Position numbers and translations under genes: made by a program. The notes beneath the pieces are model-generated. The model was not told the origin of the DNA, made no database searches, and saw only the letters and a program-made list of their open reading frames with translations. DNA of 23,641 bases, taken from NCBI GenBank assembly GCA_946413695.1, contig CAMKLV010000059.1, forward strand, positions 1 through 23,641. Direction: 5' to 3'. Source of the stretch: Firm-04 sp946413695. GTDB lineage: Bacteria; Bacillota; Clostridia; Oscillospirales; Ruminococcaceae. Positions 7,225 to 14,574 of the stretch are shown one piece after another (positions within the stretch are counted from its first letter, which is position 1; every line of letters starts with the position of its first letter).

Positions 7225-7253
7225 ATTCTAGCATGGGGGGATATCCGTGTCAA
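7225..7253 (-). promoter_or_regulatory. Sigma-70-type promoter of the VTT unit
   Basis: TTGACA (7248-7253) and TAGAAT (7225-7230) lie exactly 17 bp apart on the minus strand. The start of transcription should fall near 7218, leaving a very short leader before the ribosome binding site of the VTT-domain gene. Confidence 0.8.
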
Positions 7254-7271
7254 TGGGCAAAACCCTGCCGG

Positions 7272-7312
7272 TGCACAAAAAACGCACCGTTCCGGAAGTG
7301 AAACGGTGCGTT
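7272..7312 (-). terminator. Terminator of the GH/HD run
   Basis: A perfect 11-bp stem (7281-7291 with 7302-7312), 10-nt loop, then TTTTTTGTGC on the minus strand. It lies 10 bp past the HD-domain gene and separates the long glycan run from the VTT promoter. Confidence 0.85.
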
Positions 7313-7322
7313 GTAAAAGGAT

Positions 7323-7934
7323 TCAGATTGCCTCGCGTCCCTCGAGAAAATAGGATGCCTCCATATCGGCGACATGGAGCGCAAATGCCAGCGGGAACAT
7401 TTCCAGCGCGGCGCCGATCGTGCCCTTGTCCTCGGGTCCCGAAAAGCCCATGTGCCAGCGGATCGCCATTGCCTCCTCACGGTGCAGATGCATGAAGAAC
7501 TGGATCATCAGCACTGATTTTTCGCCGTGGCCGTAGGGCAGGCGGTCATCAATCTTGTAGAACGGCACCTTCTCCCAGACGCCCTGCGCATTTTTTGCAT
7601 TGCGGTAATCGACGGTGTAGAAGTTCATCTTGCAGAGATCGTGCAGCAGTGCGCAGATCGCGATGGTTTCCTCGGAATACTCCGGAAAGCCGTAGACGCT
7701 GTGGACACGGTCGCGCTCTAAATATGCCTTGAGATTGTGATAGACATTCAGCGAGTGTTCCAGCAGGCCGCCTGCATAGGCGCCGTGATAGCGCGTGCTT
7801 GCCGGTGCGGTGAAAAAGTCATTCTGCTCCGCGAGCAGGTAGCTCCGCAGACGGTCGGCACCCGGGCGCTTGACATAAGTATCCCAGATATCCAGAAATT
7901 CCTGTTTTTTTGCTTCAAGTTCCTGATCGGTCAT
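7323..7934 (-). CDS. HD-domain phosphohydrolase-like protein
   Basis: This 203-residue protein has the HD-superfamily metal-binding arrangement: His50 in YHGAYAGG, the following LLEHSLNVY, the HD pair His98-Asp99 in ALLHDLCK, His136 in YGHGEKS, a later WHMGF, and Asp190 in ALHVADMEAS. Such proteins act as metal-dependent phosphohydrolases on nucleotides or RNA, and the pattern resembles HD domains of YhaM-like nucleases, though no OB-fold is attached here. The ATG at 7934 has GGAGG 8 nt upstream; the longer frame from 7967 would overlap the 41-aa gene and lacks a site. It is the last gene of the run and is followed by a terminator. The substrate cannot be told from sequence. Confidence 0.85.
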   Translation of the reverse strand: MTDQELEAKKQEFLDIWDTYVKRPGADRLRSYLLAEQNDFFTAPASTRYHGAYAGGLLEHSLNVYHNLKAYLERDRVHSVYGFPEYSEETIAICALLHDLCKMNFYTVDYRNAKNAQGVWEKVPFYKIDDRLPYGHGEKSVLMIQFFMHLHREEAMAIRWHMGFSGPEDKGTIGAALEMFPLAFALHVADMEASYFLEGREAI

Positions 7935-7956
7935 GTGTGTATCCTCCGTTGATTGC

Positions 7957-8082
7957 TCATTTGGCAAGTGTCCCGGCTTCCTCCGCCGTGATCGTGCCGT
8001 GTCTGATCGCCTTCTGCAGCTTTCCGCTGCGGCGTGCCTTTTCCGGAGAGTCTGCGTATTCCGGAATCATGCATTCGGTCAT
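7957..8082 (-). CDS. Small protein, 41 aa
   Basis: This 41-codon frame begins MTECMIPEYADSPEKARRS and ends with EEAGTLAK. It is charged and probably helical, without a signal or membrane segment. Its ATG overlaps the GH25 stop as ATGA (8079-8082), GGGAGG lies 8 nt before it inside the GH25 gene, and it ends 22 bp before the HD-gene start. It thus fills a gap that annotation would leave empty. I know no family. Its place between a muramidase and an HD protein gives no firm hint of role. Confidence 0.65.
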   Translation of the reverse strand: MTECMIPEYADSPEKARRSGKLQKAIRHGTITAEEAGTLAK

Positions 8083-8837
8083 GGTGCGGTTCCTCCCGGC
8101 TCATATCCGGCAAACCTGCGGAAATCCTCCTGTGTGCCGCAGAAGACATTGAGGTCGATCAGCACATCGCCGCCGGAATAGCCGTCCAGCATGCCGCGCG
8201 GATTATACTGCCAGAATGTCCACTCCGGCGTGATCCACTGCGGCGGTGCGGTGAAGATGCTGCGGATCCAGAGGGTGTAATCGAGCTCGGTGCCCTCCAG
8301 ATAGGTTTCCCAGCACTTTTTTGTCGTGTAGATGATCGGCTTTTTGCCGTAGACGCCGCGCATTCTTGCGAGCAGGATCCGTAAGTTTTCGCGGACAGCC
8401 TGCGCATCCGGCAGATTGTCGGAGCGGTAGAACTCCAGATCAATGACCGGCGGCAGCGCGTCCTCGTCATCGGGGACAACGGCGCAGTAGTTATCCGCCT
8501 GCGTTGCCGCAGAGCTGTCAAAGCTGAAAAAGTGATATGCGCCGACATACAGACCGGCAGCGCGCGCGTTCTTCCAGTTGTCTGCGAAGCAGTCATCGAC
8601 GGTGCCGGAGCCCTCGGTCGCCTTGAGAAAGGCAAAGGTGACGCCCTGCTCCGCGATGCGTTCCCAGTTCATCTGCCCCTGATAGTGCGAGGCATCGACG
8701 CCGCGCACCGGATATCTGCTCTGCGGCGGCATATTGAACCACAGTCTGCCCGTCTGGATAAAATGCCACAGCAGCAAACCGCAGACAAGAATCGCGGAAA
8801 GCATCAGTAGTGTTGTGGGTTTTCTTTTGTTCTTCAA
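8079..8837 (-). CDS. GH25 muramidase, membrane-anchored
   Basis: GH25 enzymes hydrolyse the beta-1,4 bond between N-acetylmuramic acid and N-acetylglucosamine in peptidoglycan. The 252-residue protein has a basic N-terminus and a hydrophobic helix (about 9-28) without an obvious cleavage site, so it may stay anchored with its catalytic domain outside. The domain begins with RGVDASHYQGQMNW (Asp48), has FLKATEG near 70-76, GAYHFF at 99-104, and the catalytic IDLEF with Asp133 and Glu135. The start is TTG at 8837 with AGAAGG 9 nt upstream; no ATG precedes the helix. It lies 30 bp after GH74 and overlaps the 41-aa gene. A role in wall turnover is likelier than defence, but neither is shown. Confidence 0.92.
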   Translation of the reverse strand: MKNKRKPTTLLMLSAILVCGLLLWHFIQTGRLWFNMPPQSRYPVRGVDASHYQGQMNWERIAEQGVTFAFLKATEGSGTVDDCFADNWKNARAAGLYVGAYHFFSFDSSAATQADNYCAVVPDDEDALPPVIDLEFYRSDNLPDAQAVRENLRILLARMRGVYGKKPIIYTTKKCWETYLEGTELDYTLWIRSIFTAPPQWITPEWTFWQYNPRGMLDGYSGGDVLIDLNVFCGTQEDFRRFAGYEPGGTAP

Positions 8838-8867
8838 TCAAGCAGCCTTCTCTCTGTTTTTTGCAGT

Positions 8868-11048
8868 TTAGTGCACCTGTCCCATGACGATGCCTCTGCC
8901 GTTTGTTGCAAAATAGAATTTTCCGTAGACGGAGGCATCGCCGGTGATTGAGGGCGTCAGATTGCCGAAGCCGTCCTTTTCGGTTGTGAGCTTGCTCCAG
9001 TGTTTGCCGTGATCCTCGGTCATATAGATGCCGCCGCCCTGACCGCCTGCCTCGCCCATGATGTAAAGCGGTGCGGTGCCGCCCTCATGTTTCGGGGCGC
9101 CGGTGCCGATCGCATTTGCCGAGACATCCTTAAGAAAATCGACGGTTGCGGCGCGGTCTTTGGAATAGCCGACGCTTGTGCCGGAGCGGATCCAGATGCC
9201 GTCCGGTGCATCGTGGCAGGGAACGAGCTCGCTGTTATCCGCAACATTCAGTCCGGTTGCGGTGAAATTTGTGCCGCCGTCCTCAGAGCGGTAGATGCTG
9301 CCGCTGCACACGGCGTAAACGAGCATCGGATCAGACGTATCTGCGTAGATTTTCGCACCGAGTCCCAGCCCGTTCGGCTTGAACCATGAATTGCCCTGAT
9401 CGGTTGTGAAGTAGACCGGTGCCGCGACATTGCCCGGAACCCAGAAGATCCGGCTGCCGTCGCAGTTGACGGAGACCGTGCCGCCCGTTGAGCGTTCGGG
9501 GAGCTTCGGGGACGGGAACCATGAGCAGCCGCCGTCCGTGGTGAAGTTGAGCGGCGATTTCTTGCTGTCGCAGGTATATGCGGCGATTTTGCCCGCCGAC
9601 CATGCAGCCGCGACATCCGAGGCGACGCCGTTGTTCATGAAGTGCAGATCGTCCGGACGGATGCCGGTATCCAGATGCGCAAAGCCCGTCAGGTCGCCCA
9701 TAATCGAATAGAGCGCCGGAGTGGTGCCGTCTGTTTTGGGGACGGAGACAACCTTGAAAACGGCAGTCTCCTCGATGCCTTTTGCATCAAACTGCACAAC
9801 AACGGGTGTCCCGCTGCCGAGCGCAGTCATGTTCTGCGTGGAATAGAGCGTTGCGCCCGTGCCCCACGAGACTACATCGCTGTTGAACGGGTCGATTTCG
9901 AGATCGGCGATCCACCAGCCGGTTTTCGCCTGCTGACCGCCCCAGAGCAGCCACGATGCCTCGGTGGTATCCATTGTATACGAATCGCCGGAATTCGAGA
10001 ACAGCGGTGTCCATGTGTCGCCGCCGTCGGTGGAGCGGTAGACATTTTCGCCCTTCTCCGACCAGAATCCCAGCGTGCTGCAGACGAGGGTATCCGGATC
10101 GTCGCCCGCGACCGAAAGACCGGAGAATCCGCCGTATCTGCCGTCATTGCACTGCGGCGTGATATCCTCGAATTTGCCGGATTTGATGTTATAGCGGCAG
10201 ACTGCGCCGTTTGTCACCGCGGCGTTCGGACCGCAGGAATCGGAATAGCAGAGATAGAGAAAGCCGTTCGGCGAAATCTCCGCCTGCAGCGGATACATCC
10301 CCGGCAGATTGGCAGGCAGCGCTTCAAATGTTTCGCCCGCATCCTTGGAGCGGTAGATGCATGTGCCGTCCTGCATGGCGACACCGACATACATATCATT
10401 GCTGACCGGATCGAATTCGATCCACATCACGCCGATCTGACATTTCTCCTGAAAGTAATCGCCGGTGACCGGAAAGGCGGCGCATTTTTCCCATGTGACG
10501 CCGTAATCTCCGCTGACATAGAGCCCGTCGGTGCGCGAGCCGCAGAATACCTGCTTGTTGTTTTTCGGGTTGACCATCAGGCGCTCGCCGACACCTCTGC
10601 CGGACATGTTGCCGCCCATTGCAAAGGGCATATCCGTCTGATGCCACGTTGCACCGTAATCGGCGGAGCTGAGAATCGCGCCGTTGCTGCCTGCGTAGGT
10701 GCCGCAGGAGAGATAGACGCGGTTCGGTTCGACGGGATCGGCGGCGATGGATTCAATGCCGATCAGATTCCAGTCATCCGCGTTGACACCGCCGAGATGG
10801 TCGGTGATTGGGACCCATTCGCGGTCGGCGCTGCTTCTCCGGTAGGCGCCGCCGATATCCGTGCGGCAGTAGCAGAGCCCCTCCTCGCCTTTGCTGTAGA
10901 CGATGCCGGGGATATATCCGCCGCCGCCGATTGCGACATTGCCGAATTCGGTCTCGCGCACGGGTTCTGCATAGCCGCAGCCCGTGCAGAGCAGCATCGC
11001 GGAGACTGTCCCGAGTGCTGCGGTACGAATTGTTTTCTGATTCATCAT
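8868..11048 (-). CDS. GH74 xyloglucanase, lipoprotein
   Basis: GH74 enzymes are endo-acting xyloglucan hydrolases built from two seven-bladed propellers. The 726 residues include a catalytic-type Asp64 in CRTDIGGAYR and a probable partner Asp452 in GDLTGFAH. At least eight Asp-box-like repeats (for example SADYGATW, SGDYGVTW, STDGGDTW, TTDQGNSW) run through the chain, as expected. The N-terminus is a lipoprotein signal ending in CTGC with Cys24 as the likely lipid site; the -3 residue is Cys instead of the usual Leu. No carbohydrate-binding module or dockerin is attached, so the enzyme is probably tethered to the membrane, not secreted or cellulosome-bound. ATGs at 11048 and 11045 are both possible; the ribosome binding site is weak. 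Confidence 0.92.
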   Translation of the reverse strand: MMNQKTIRTAALGTVSAMLLCTGCGYAEPVRETEFGNVAIGGGGYIPGIVYSKGEEGLCYCRTDIGGAYRRSSADREWVPITDHLGGVNADDWNLIGIESIAADPVEPNRVYLSCGTYAGSNGAILSSADYGATWHQTDMPFAMGGNMSGRGVGERLMVNPKNNKQVFCGSRTDGLYVSGDYGVTWEKCAAFPVTGDYFQEKCQIGVMWIEFDPVSNDMYVGVAMQDGTCIYRSKDAGETFEALPANLPGMYPLQAEISPNGFLYLCYSDSCGPNAAVTNGAVCRYNIKSGKFEDITPQCNDGRYGGFSGLSVAGDDPDTLVCSTLGFWSEKGENVYRSTDGGDTWTPLFSNSGDSYTMDTTEASWLLWGGQQAKTGWWIADLEIDPFNSDVVSWGTGATLYSTQNMTALGSGTPVVVQFDAKGIEETAVFKVVSVPKTDGTTPALYSIMGDLTGFAHLDTGIRPDDLHFMNNGVASDVAAAWSAGKIAAYTCDSKKSPLNFTTDGGCSWFPSPKLPERSTGGTVSVNCDGSRIFWVPGNVAAPVYFTTDQGNSWFKPNGLGLGAKIYADTSDPMLVYAVCSGSIYRSEDGGTNFTATGLNVADNSELVPCHDAPDGIWIRSGTSVGYSKDRAATVDFLKDVSANAIGTGAPKHEGGTAPLYIMGEAGGQGGGIYMTEDHGKHWSKLTTEKDGFGNLTPSITGDASVYGKFYFATNGRGIVMGQVH

Positions 11049-11191
11049 AAAAACACCAATTTCTATGGTAAATGAGAAATTGCGGTGTCATCCAAGGATG
11101 ACGATTTTGAATGGCGCTGCTCAAAACTGTTTTTGAATCGTCGGCGAAAGCCGACACCGAAATTTCTAATTTCTAATTCCTAACTTCTAAT
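11049..11191. other. Structured intergenic element between GH36 and GH74
   Basis: This 143-bp spacer is full of nested inverted repeats: CGGTGTC (11083-11089) with GACACCG (11153-11159); GTCATCC with GGATGAC (11087-11093, 11096-11102); GACGATT with AATCGTC (11100-11106, 11136-11142); and GTCGGC-GAAA-GCCGAC (11140-11155), a GNRA hairpin. Some pairs exclude others. One edge has CAATTTCT/AGAAATTG and the other an AATTTCT-type direct repeat (11160-11193). No gene is seen. It may be a small palindromic mobile element or an RNA processing/attenuation site. Confidence 0.6.
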
Positions 11192-13375
11192 TCAAAGTTT
11201 CTGGAGTGTGGTCTGGACGGACTGCATGTCGCCCCAGAGGTTCGGGATCATGACGCCGCACTGCATGAGATAGGCGCCGGATTTGATATCCTCCGTGCCG
11301 CGGATCGTGTACGCATAATCCGCATCGGGATCAAGCCCTGCGAGCAGGATCCGGCGCGACTTCATGTTCGCCTCCGCCGTGATCTGCACATAGGTGAACA
11401 CCGCCTCGGATTTGTCAGCAGATACGAAAATCCATGCGCCATAATCCGCATTCTGCTGTGCGGCATAGCCTGACGGGCGGAACGGATTGCCGAGCCGCCA
11501 CAGGCTGCCGTCGCGCACCAGATGGCTGATGCTGTGCCAGCGTGCAATCTGCTCCGGAATCTGTGCGCGCTCCTCCTCGGAAAGCTGCGTCACATCGAGC
11601 TCATAGCCGAATGTGCCGAACATTGCGACATTTGCGCGCGTCTCAAAGGGCGTCACTCTGCCGGTCGCGTGGTTCGGGCATACACTGACATGCGAGCCGA
11701 TCGCGGCAGGAGGCATGAACAACGATGCGCCGTGCTGGATCCGCAGACGTTCCTTTGCATCGGTATCGTCCGAAGCCCAGATCTGCGGTGAATAATAGAG
11801 CATGCCGGGATCAAATCTTGCACCGCCGCCGGAGCAGCTTTCGAGCAGGATATCCGGATACTCGGTCACGAGCCGCTCGAGCATCTGATAAACACCGCGC
11901 ATATATTCGAGTGAGTAGCCTGCATACGGCTCCTCGGTGAGCTGCCGGTTCATATCCCATTTGATGTATGAGATCGGCGCAGAATCGAGGATTTTCTTCA
12001 TCTGCTCCCAGACTGCATCACGGACATCGCGGCGCGAATAATTCAGCACATACTGTGCGCGGGACTGCGTGCGCGCTCTGCCCTCAATGCCGATCGCATA
12101 ATCCGGATGTGCACGGAACAGGTCGCTGTCCGGCGAGATCATTTCCGGTTCAAACCAGAGCCCGAACTGCATCCCCTTTCCGGTGATGTGGTCGGTCAGC
12201 GGTTTCAGTCCGCCGGGGAGCTTGCGCTCGTCGGGGGTCCAGTCGCCGAGCGAGCAGTTATCGCTGTCGCGTCTGCCGAACCAGCCGTCATCGAGCACAA
12301 ACAGCTCAATGCCGAGCTTTGCGGCTTCATCCGCGATTGTTTTCAGTTTTTCAAGATTGAAGTCGAAGTAGGTCGCTTCCCAGTTGTTGATGAGCACCGG
12401 CCGCTCGATATAGCGGTAATCGGAGCGGATCAGGTGATCGGAAAACAGCTTGTGGAATGCCCGCGACATCGCGCCGATGCCTTCCGCGCTGTAAACCAGC
12501 ACCGCTTCGGGCGTGTCAAATTCGGATTCCGTGCTGAGACACCAGAGAAAATCGTCGGTCTGTGCGCCGATCTGCGCTCTGGTCTGGCAGAACTGCGTCA
12601 GCTCCGCCTGCAGGGTGAAATCGCCCGACCAGATCAGCGTGAAACCGTAGGCTTCTCCCTGCTGCTCGGTTGTCTCGGGGCGTACCAGCGCGAAAAACGG
12701 GCTGTACTGATGCGAGGATTCGCCGCGTCCGCTGTCCAGACGCTGTTTGCCGTGGCGCAGCGGCAGACGCTCCGCCTGCCGCTCACGCGCCCATGAGCCG
12801 TAGAGTGAGATCATCTCAAAGCGGTCGTCATCGAGATCAACGGATGCCGAAAAAGCGCGTACCAGCGTAACATCACGGTCACCGCAGTTTTCCAGTGTGG
12901 CACTGCGGATGATCGCGTCGATGCCCTCGAATACCGTATAATGCAGCGTGACCTCGACACCGGTCGGCGCGTCGATCATTTTGATATCGAGCGATTCGCA
13001 GCCGTTGCCCCATGTGTGCGGGATCGCGCGCGGATTGTATTTGCCGTTGTAGATGCGGTGGCTGACATAGCGAAGATCGCAGGCGCGTGCGCCGTGCTCA
13101 TTCTGGAGGCAGAACGCCGCCTCGCGGTAATCGCCGATGCCTGCGCAGGGGTACTCAAACGGTGCGCAGTCCATGAAGCTTGCACGTTCGCGTTCATTTT
13201 TTGAGGGAACAAACGGCGGATCGTTCAGCCGCAGCAGATCACTGAGATCCTGCGGCGCAATGCGCTTTCCCCAGTAGGTGTGCAGCAGATAACCCTCATC
13301 TGCAAGTGTCAGTACATAGCTGGCGTTCGGTGTGTCAAGCTGAAACTGTCCTGCTTCTTCGAGATAGGTAATCAT
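11192..13375 (-). CDS. GH36 alpha-galactosidase
   Basis: This enzyme releases terminal alpha-galactose from raffinose-type or galactomannan oligosaccharides. The 727-residue length is standard for bacterial GH36 tetramers. Landmarks are the N-terminal beta-supersandwich, NNWEATYFDF at 330-339, LFVLDDGWFG at 358-367, the nucleophile Asp474 in YIKWDMNR, SCSGGGARFD at 513-522, and the acid/base region SDDTDA (about 535-540). There is no signal peptide, so it acts in the cytoplasm on imported sugars. The ATG at 13375 has GGGGG 7 nt upstream. It lies 33 bp after a lipoprotein gene and before the structured spacer that leads to GH74. Confidence 0.95.
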   Translation of the reverse strand: MITYLEEAGQFQLDTPNASYVLTLADEGYLLHTYWGKRIAPQDLSDLLRLNDPPFVPSKNERERASFMDCAPFEYPCAGIGDYREAAFCLQNEHGARACDLRYVSHRIYNGKYNPRAIPHTWGNGCESLDIKMIDAPTGVEVTLHYTVFEGIDAIIRSATLENCGDRDVTLVRAFSASVDLDDDRFEMISLYGSWARERQAERLPLRHGKQRLDSGRGESSHQYSPFFALVRPETTEQQGEAYGFTLIWSGDFTLQAELTQFCQTRAQIGAQTDDFLWCLSTESEFDTPEAVLVYSAEGIGAMSRAFHKLFSDHLIRSDYRYIERPVLINNWEATYFDFNLEKLKTIADEAAKLGIELFVLDDGWFGRRDSDNCSLGDWTPDERKLPGGLKPLTDHITGKGMQFGLWFEPEMISPDSDLFRAHPDYAIGIEGRARTQSRAQYVLNYSRRDVRDAVWEQMKKILDSAPISYIKWDMNRQLTEEPYAGYSLEYMRGVYQMLERLVTEYPDILLESCSGGGARFDPGMLYYSPQIWASDDTDAKERLRIQHGASLFMPPAAIGSHVSVCPNHATGRVTPFETRANVAMFGTFGYELDVTQLSEEERAQIPEQIARWHSISHLVRDGSLWRLGNPFRPSGYAAQQNADYGAWIFVSADKSEAVFTYVQITAEANMKSRRILLAGLDPDADYAYTIRGTEDIKSGAYLMQCGVMIPNLWGDMQSVQTTLQKL

Positions 13376-13408
13376 CGTAAATCCCCCGTTTCAGGCTGAA
13401 CTTTGGCT

Positions 13409-14101
13409 TTAATCGCCGATTTCTCCGTTGAATGCGTAAAGGACTTCGCCGGTGTGCGCGTCGATTTTGGCAGTGCCGCCGTCATCCGACTCGAAATCCC
13501 AGATCAGAAACGCCGCATCGCCGTTCACGGTGATTTCCAGCTGCGGCTTTTCGTTGAACTTTCTGTCCGGAACGGCTTTCTCCGCTGTTTTCTTTGCATC
13601 CTTTGCGGAGATATCGGGAACGGTGTTGAGCTCGATATCCGGGAAAAAGGAGTTTTGCAGAAACATGATGCGGTGTGATTCGTCGCGGACATGCAGATTT
13701 GTGCGGTGCGAGTTGATCGGGATGCCGTTGTAATTCTGCTGGAAATAATAATGCGTGAGTCCCCCGCTGGAAGTAACAGTGTAAAGACGGAGTTCATCAT
13801 AGACATCCTTGCAGCCGAGCAGATCGGAGATTGCTGCGATTGCCTGCATGGCATCCTCATCGTTTTCGACCGGTTTGCCCGTGAAATCGCCCTCGATATT
13901 GTCAATGCTCTTTCCGAGCGGCCCGATTGTATAGGTAAACTGAATGCCGCGGTCAATGAGCTCGCTTTCCGTGAGCTGCTTCGGGCGCGTCAGTTCCGTC
14001 ATGGGAGCAGCGGGAGCGCCCGCCTGTTCGGATTTTGCTGCGCAGCCCGTAAAACAGAGCAGCATCATGCCGCAGAGAATGAGAATCTTGCTGCGTTTCA
14101 T
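13409..14101 (-). CDS. Lipoprotein with FTP/PepSY-like domains
   Basis: This 230-residue protein has a lipoprotein-type signal (MKRSKILILCGMMLLCFTGC, lipid site Cys20, with Phe at -3 instead of Leu). The mature part resembles the fungalysin/thermolysin propeptide (FTP) domain: about 80-155 contains AMQAIAAISDLLG, LTHYYFQQNYNGIPI and the following HVRDES. A PepSY-like hairpin follows, with FLIWDFESDDGG and KIDAHTGEVLYAF at the C-terminus. In metallopeptidases these domains inhibit and help fold the enzyme, but here no protease domain follows, so it is a free-standing version. GGAGG lies about 8 nt before the ATG at 14101. It sits between a small lipoprotein gene and GH36. Confidence 0.78.
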   Translation of the reverse strand: MKRSKILILCGMMLLCFTGCAAKSEQAGAPAAPMTELTRPKQLTESELIDRGIQFTYTIGPLGKSIDNIEGDFTGKPVENDEDAMQAIAAISDLLGCKDVYDELRLYTVTSSGGLTHYYFQQNYNGIPINSHRTNLHVRDESHRIMFLQNSFFPDIELNTVPDISAKDAKKTAEKAVPDRKFNEKPQLEITVNGDAAFLIWDFESDDGGTAKIDAHTGEVLYAFNGEIGD

Positions 14102-14122
14102 CGTGTGATCCTCCGTTTGCTG

Positions 14123-14539
14123 TCAGTTTCCGCCGGTGATGCCTGCGTCCCTGAGTGCCTGCTCCGTGCCGCAGACCATGATATTGCCGTATTCGGCATC
14201 GTTTGTGTAGACGATGTAGCGGAAGTGATCGACCTGCTTGTCGATCTGCTGTGTCTGCCGGTAGGATTCCAGCGTATCCTCGTTGTTTGCGCGGATGACA
14301 TACAATCCCTCGAAGCCCTCCTCCGGCTGTTTGCCGTTTGTTGCGGCGAGCATCGAGATGCCGGTCTGTGCGGTCATGTCATTGAGCGAGACCTGATAGC
14401 CGCTTGTCTGCATGTTCATCTGGATGACGGCATCCGCCGGAATATATGCCTTGGATGCGACCGAAGTCTCCGGTTCTTTGGTTCCGCAGCCTGTCAGCAG
14501 GAGCCCTGCCGCTGCGAGTGCAATCAGTTTCTTTTTCAT
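14123..14539 (-). CDS. Small lipoprotein of unknown function
   Basis: This 138-residue lipoprotein has a textbook signal: MKKKLIALAAAGLLLTGC with lipid site Cys18. The mature part (about 120 residues) starts with a short Thr/Glu/Ser linker and then alternates short strands and polar stretches, with sequences such as QMNMQTSGYQVSLND and FRYIVYTNDAEYGNIMVCG. I recognise no family. AAAGGAGA lies about 7 nt before the ATG at 14539. It follows GH42 by 35 bp and precedes the FTP-like lipoprotein by 21 bp, so all three are probably on one transcript. Confidence 0.75.
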   Translation of the reverse strand: MKKKLIALAAAGLLLTGCGTKEPETSVASKAYIPADAVIQMNMQTSGYQVSLNDMTAQTGISMLAATNGKQPEEGFEGLYVIRANNEDTLESYRQTQQIDKQVDHFRYIVYTNDAEYGNIMVCGTEQALRDAGITGGN

Positions 14540-14574
14540 ATTCCGTTCTCCTTTATGTCAGTGTCAAATGTTTC

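Noticed and set aside
9642..11075. A 477-codon plus-strand frame
   Set aside because: It is antisense to the GH74 gene, which has catalytic motifs and Asp-boxes; codon bias of the sense gene explains it.
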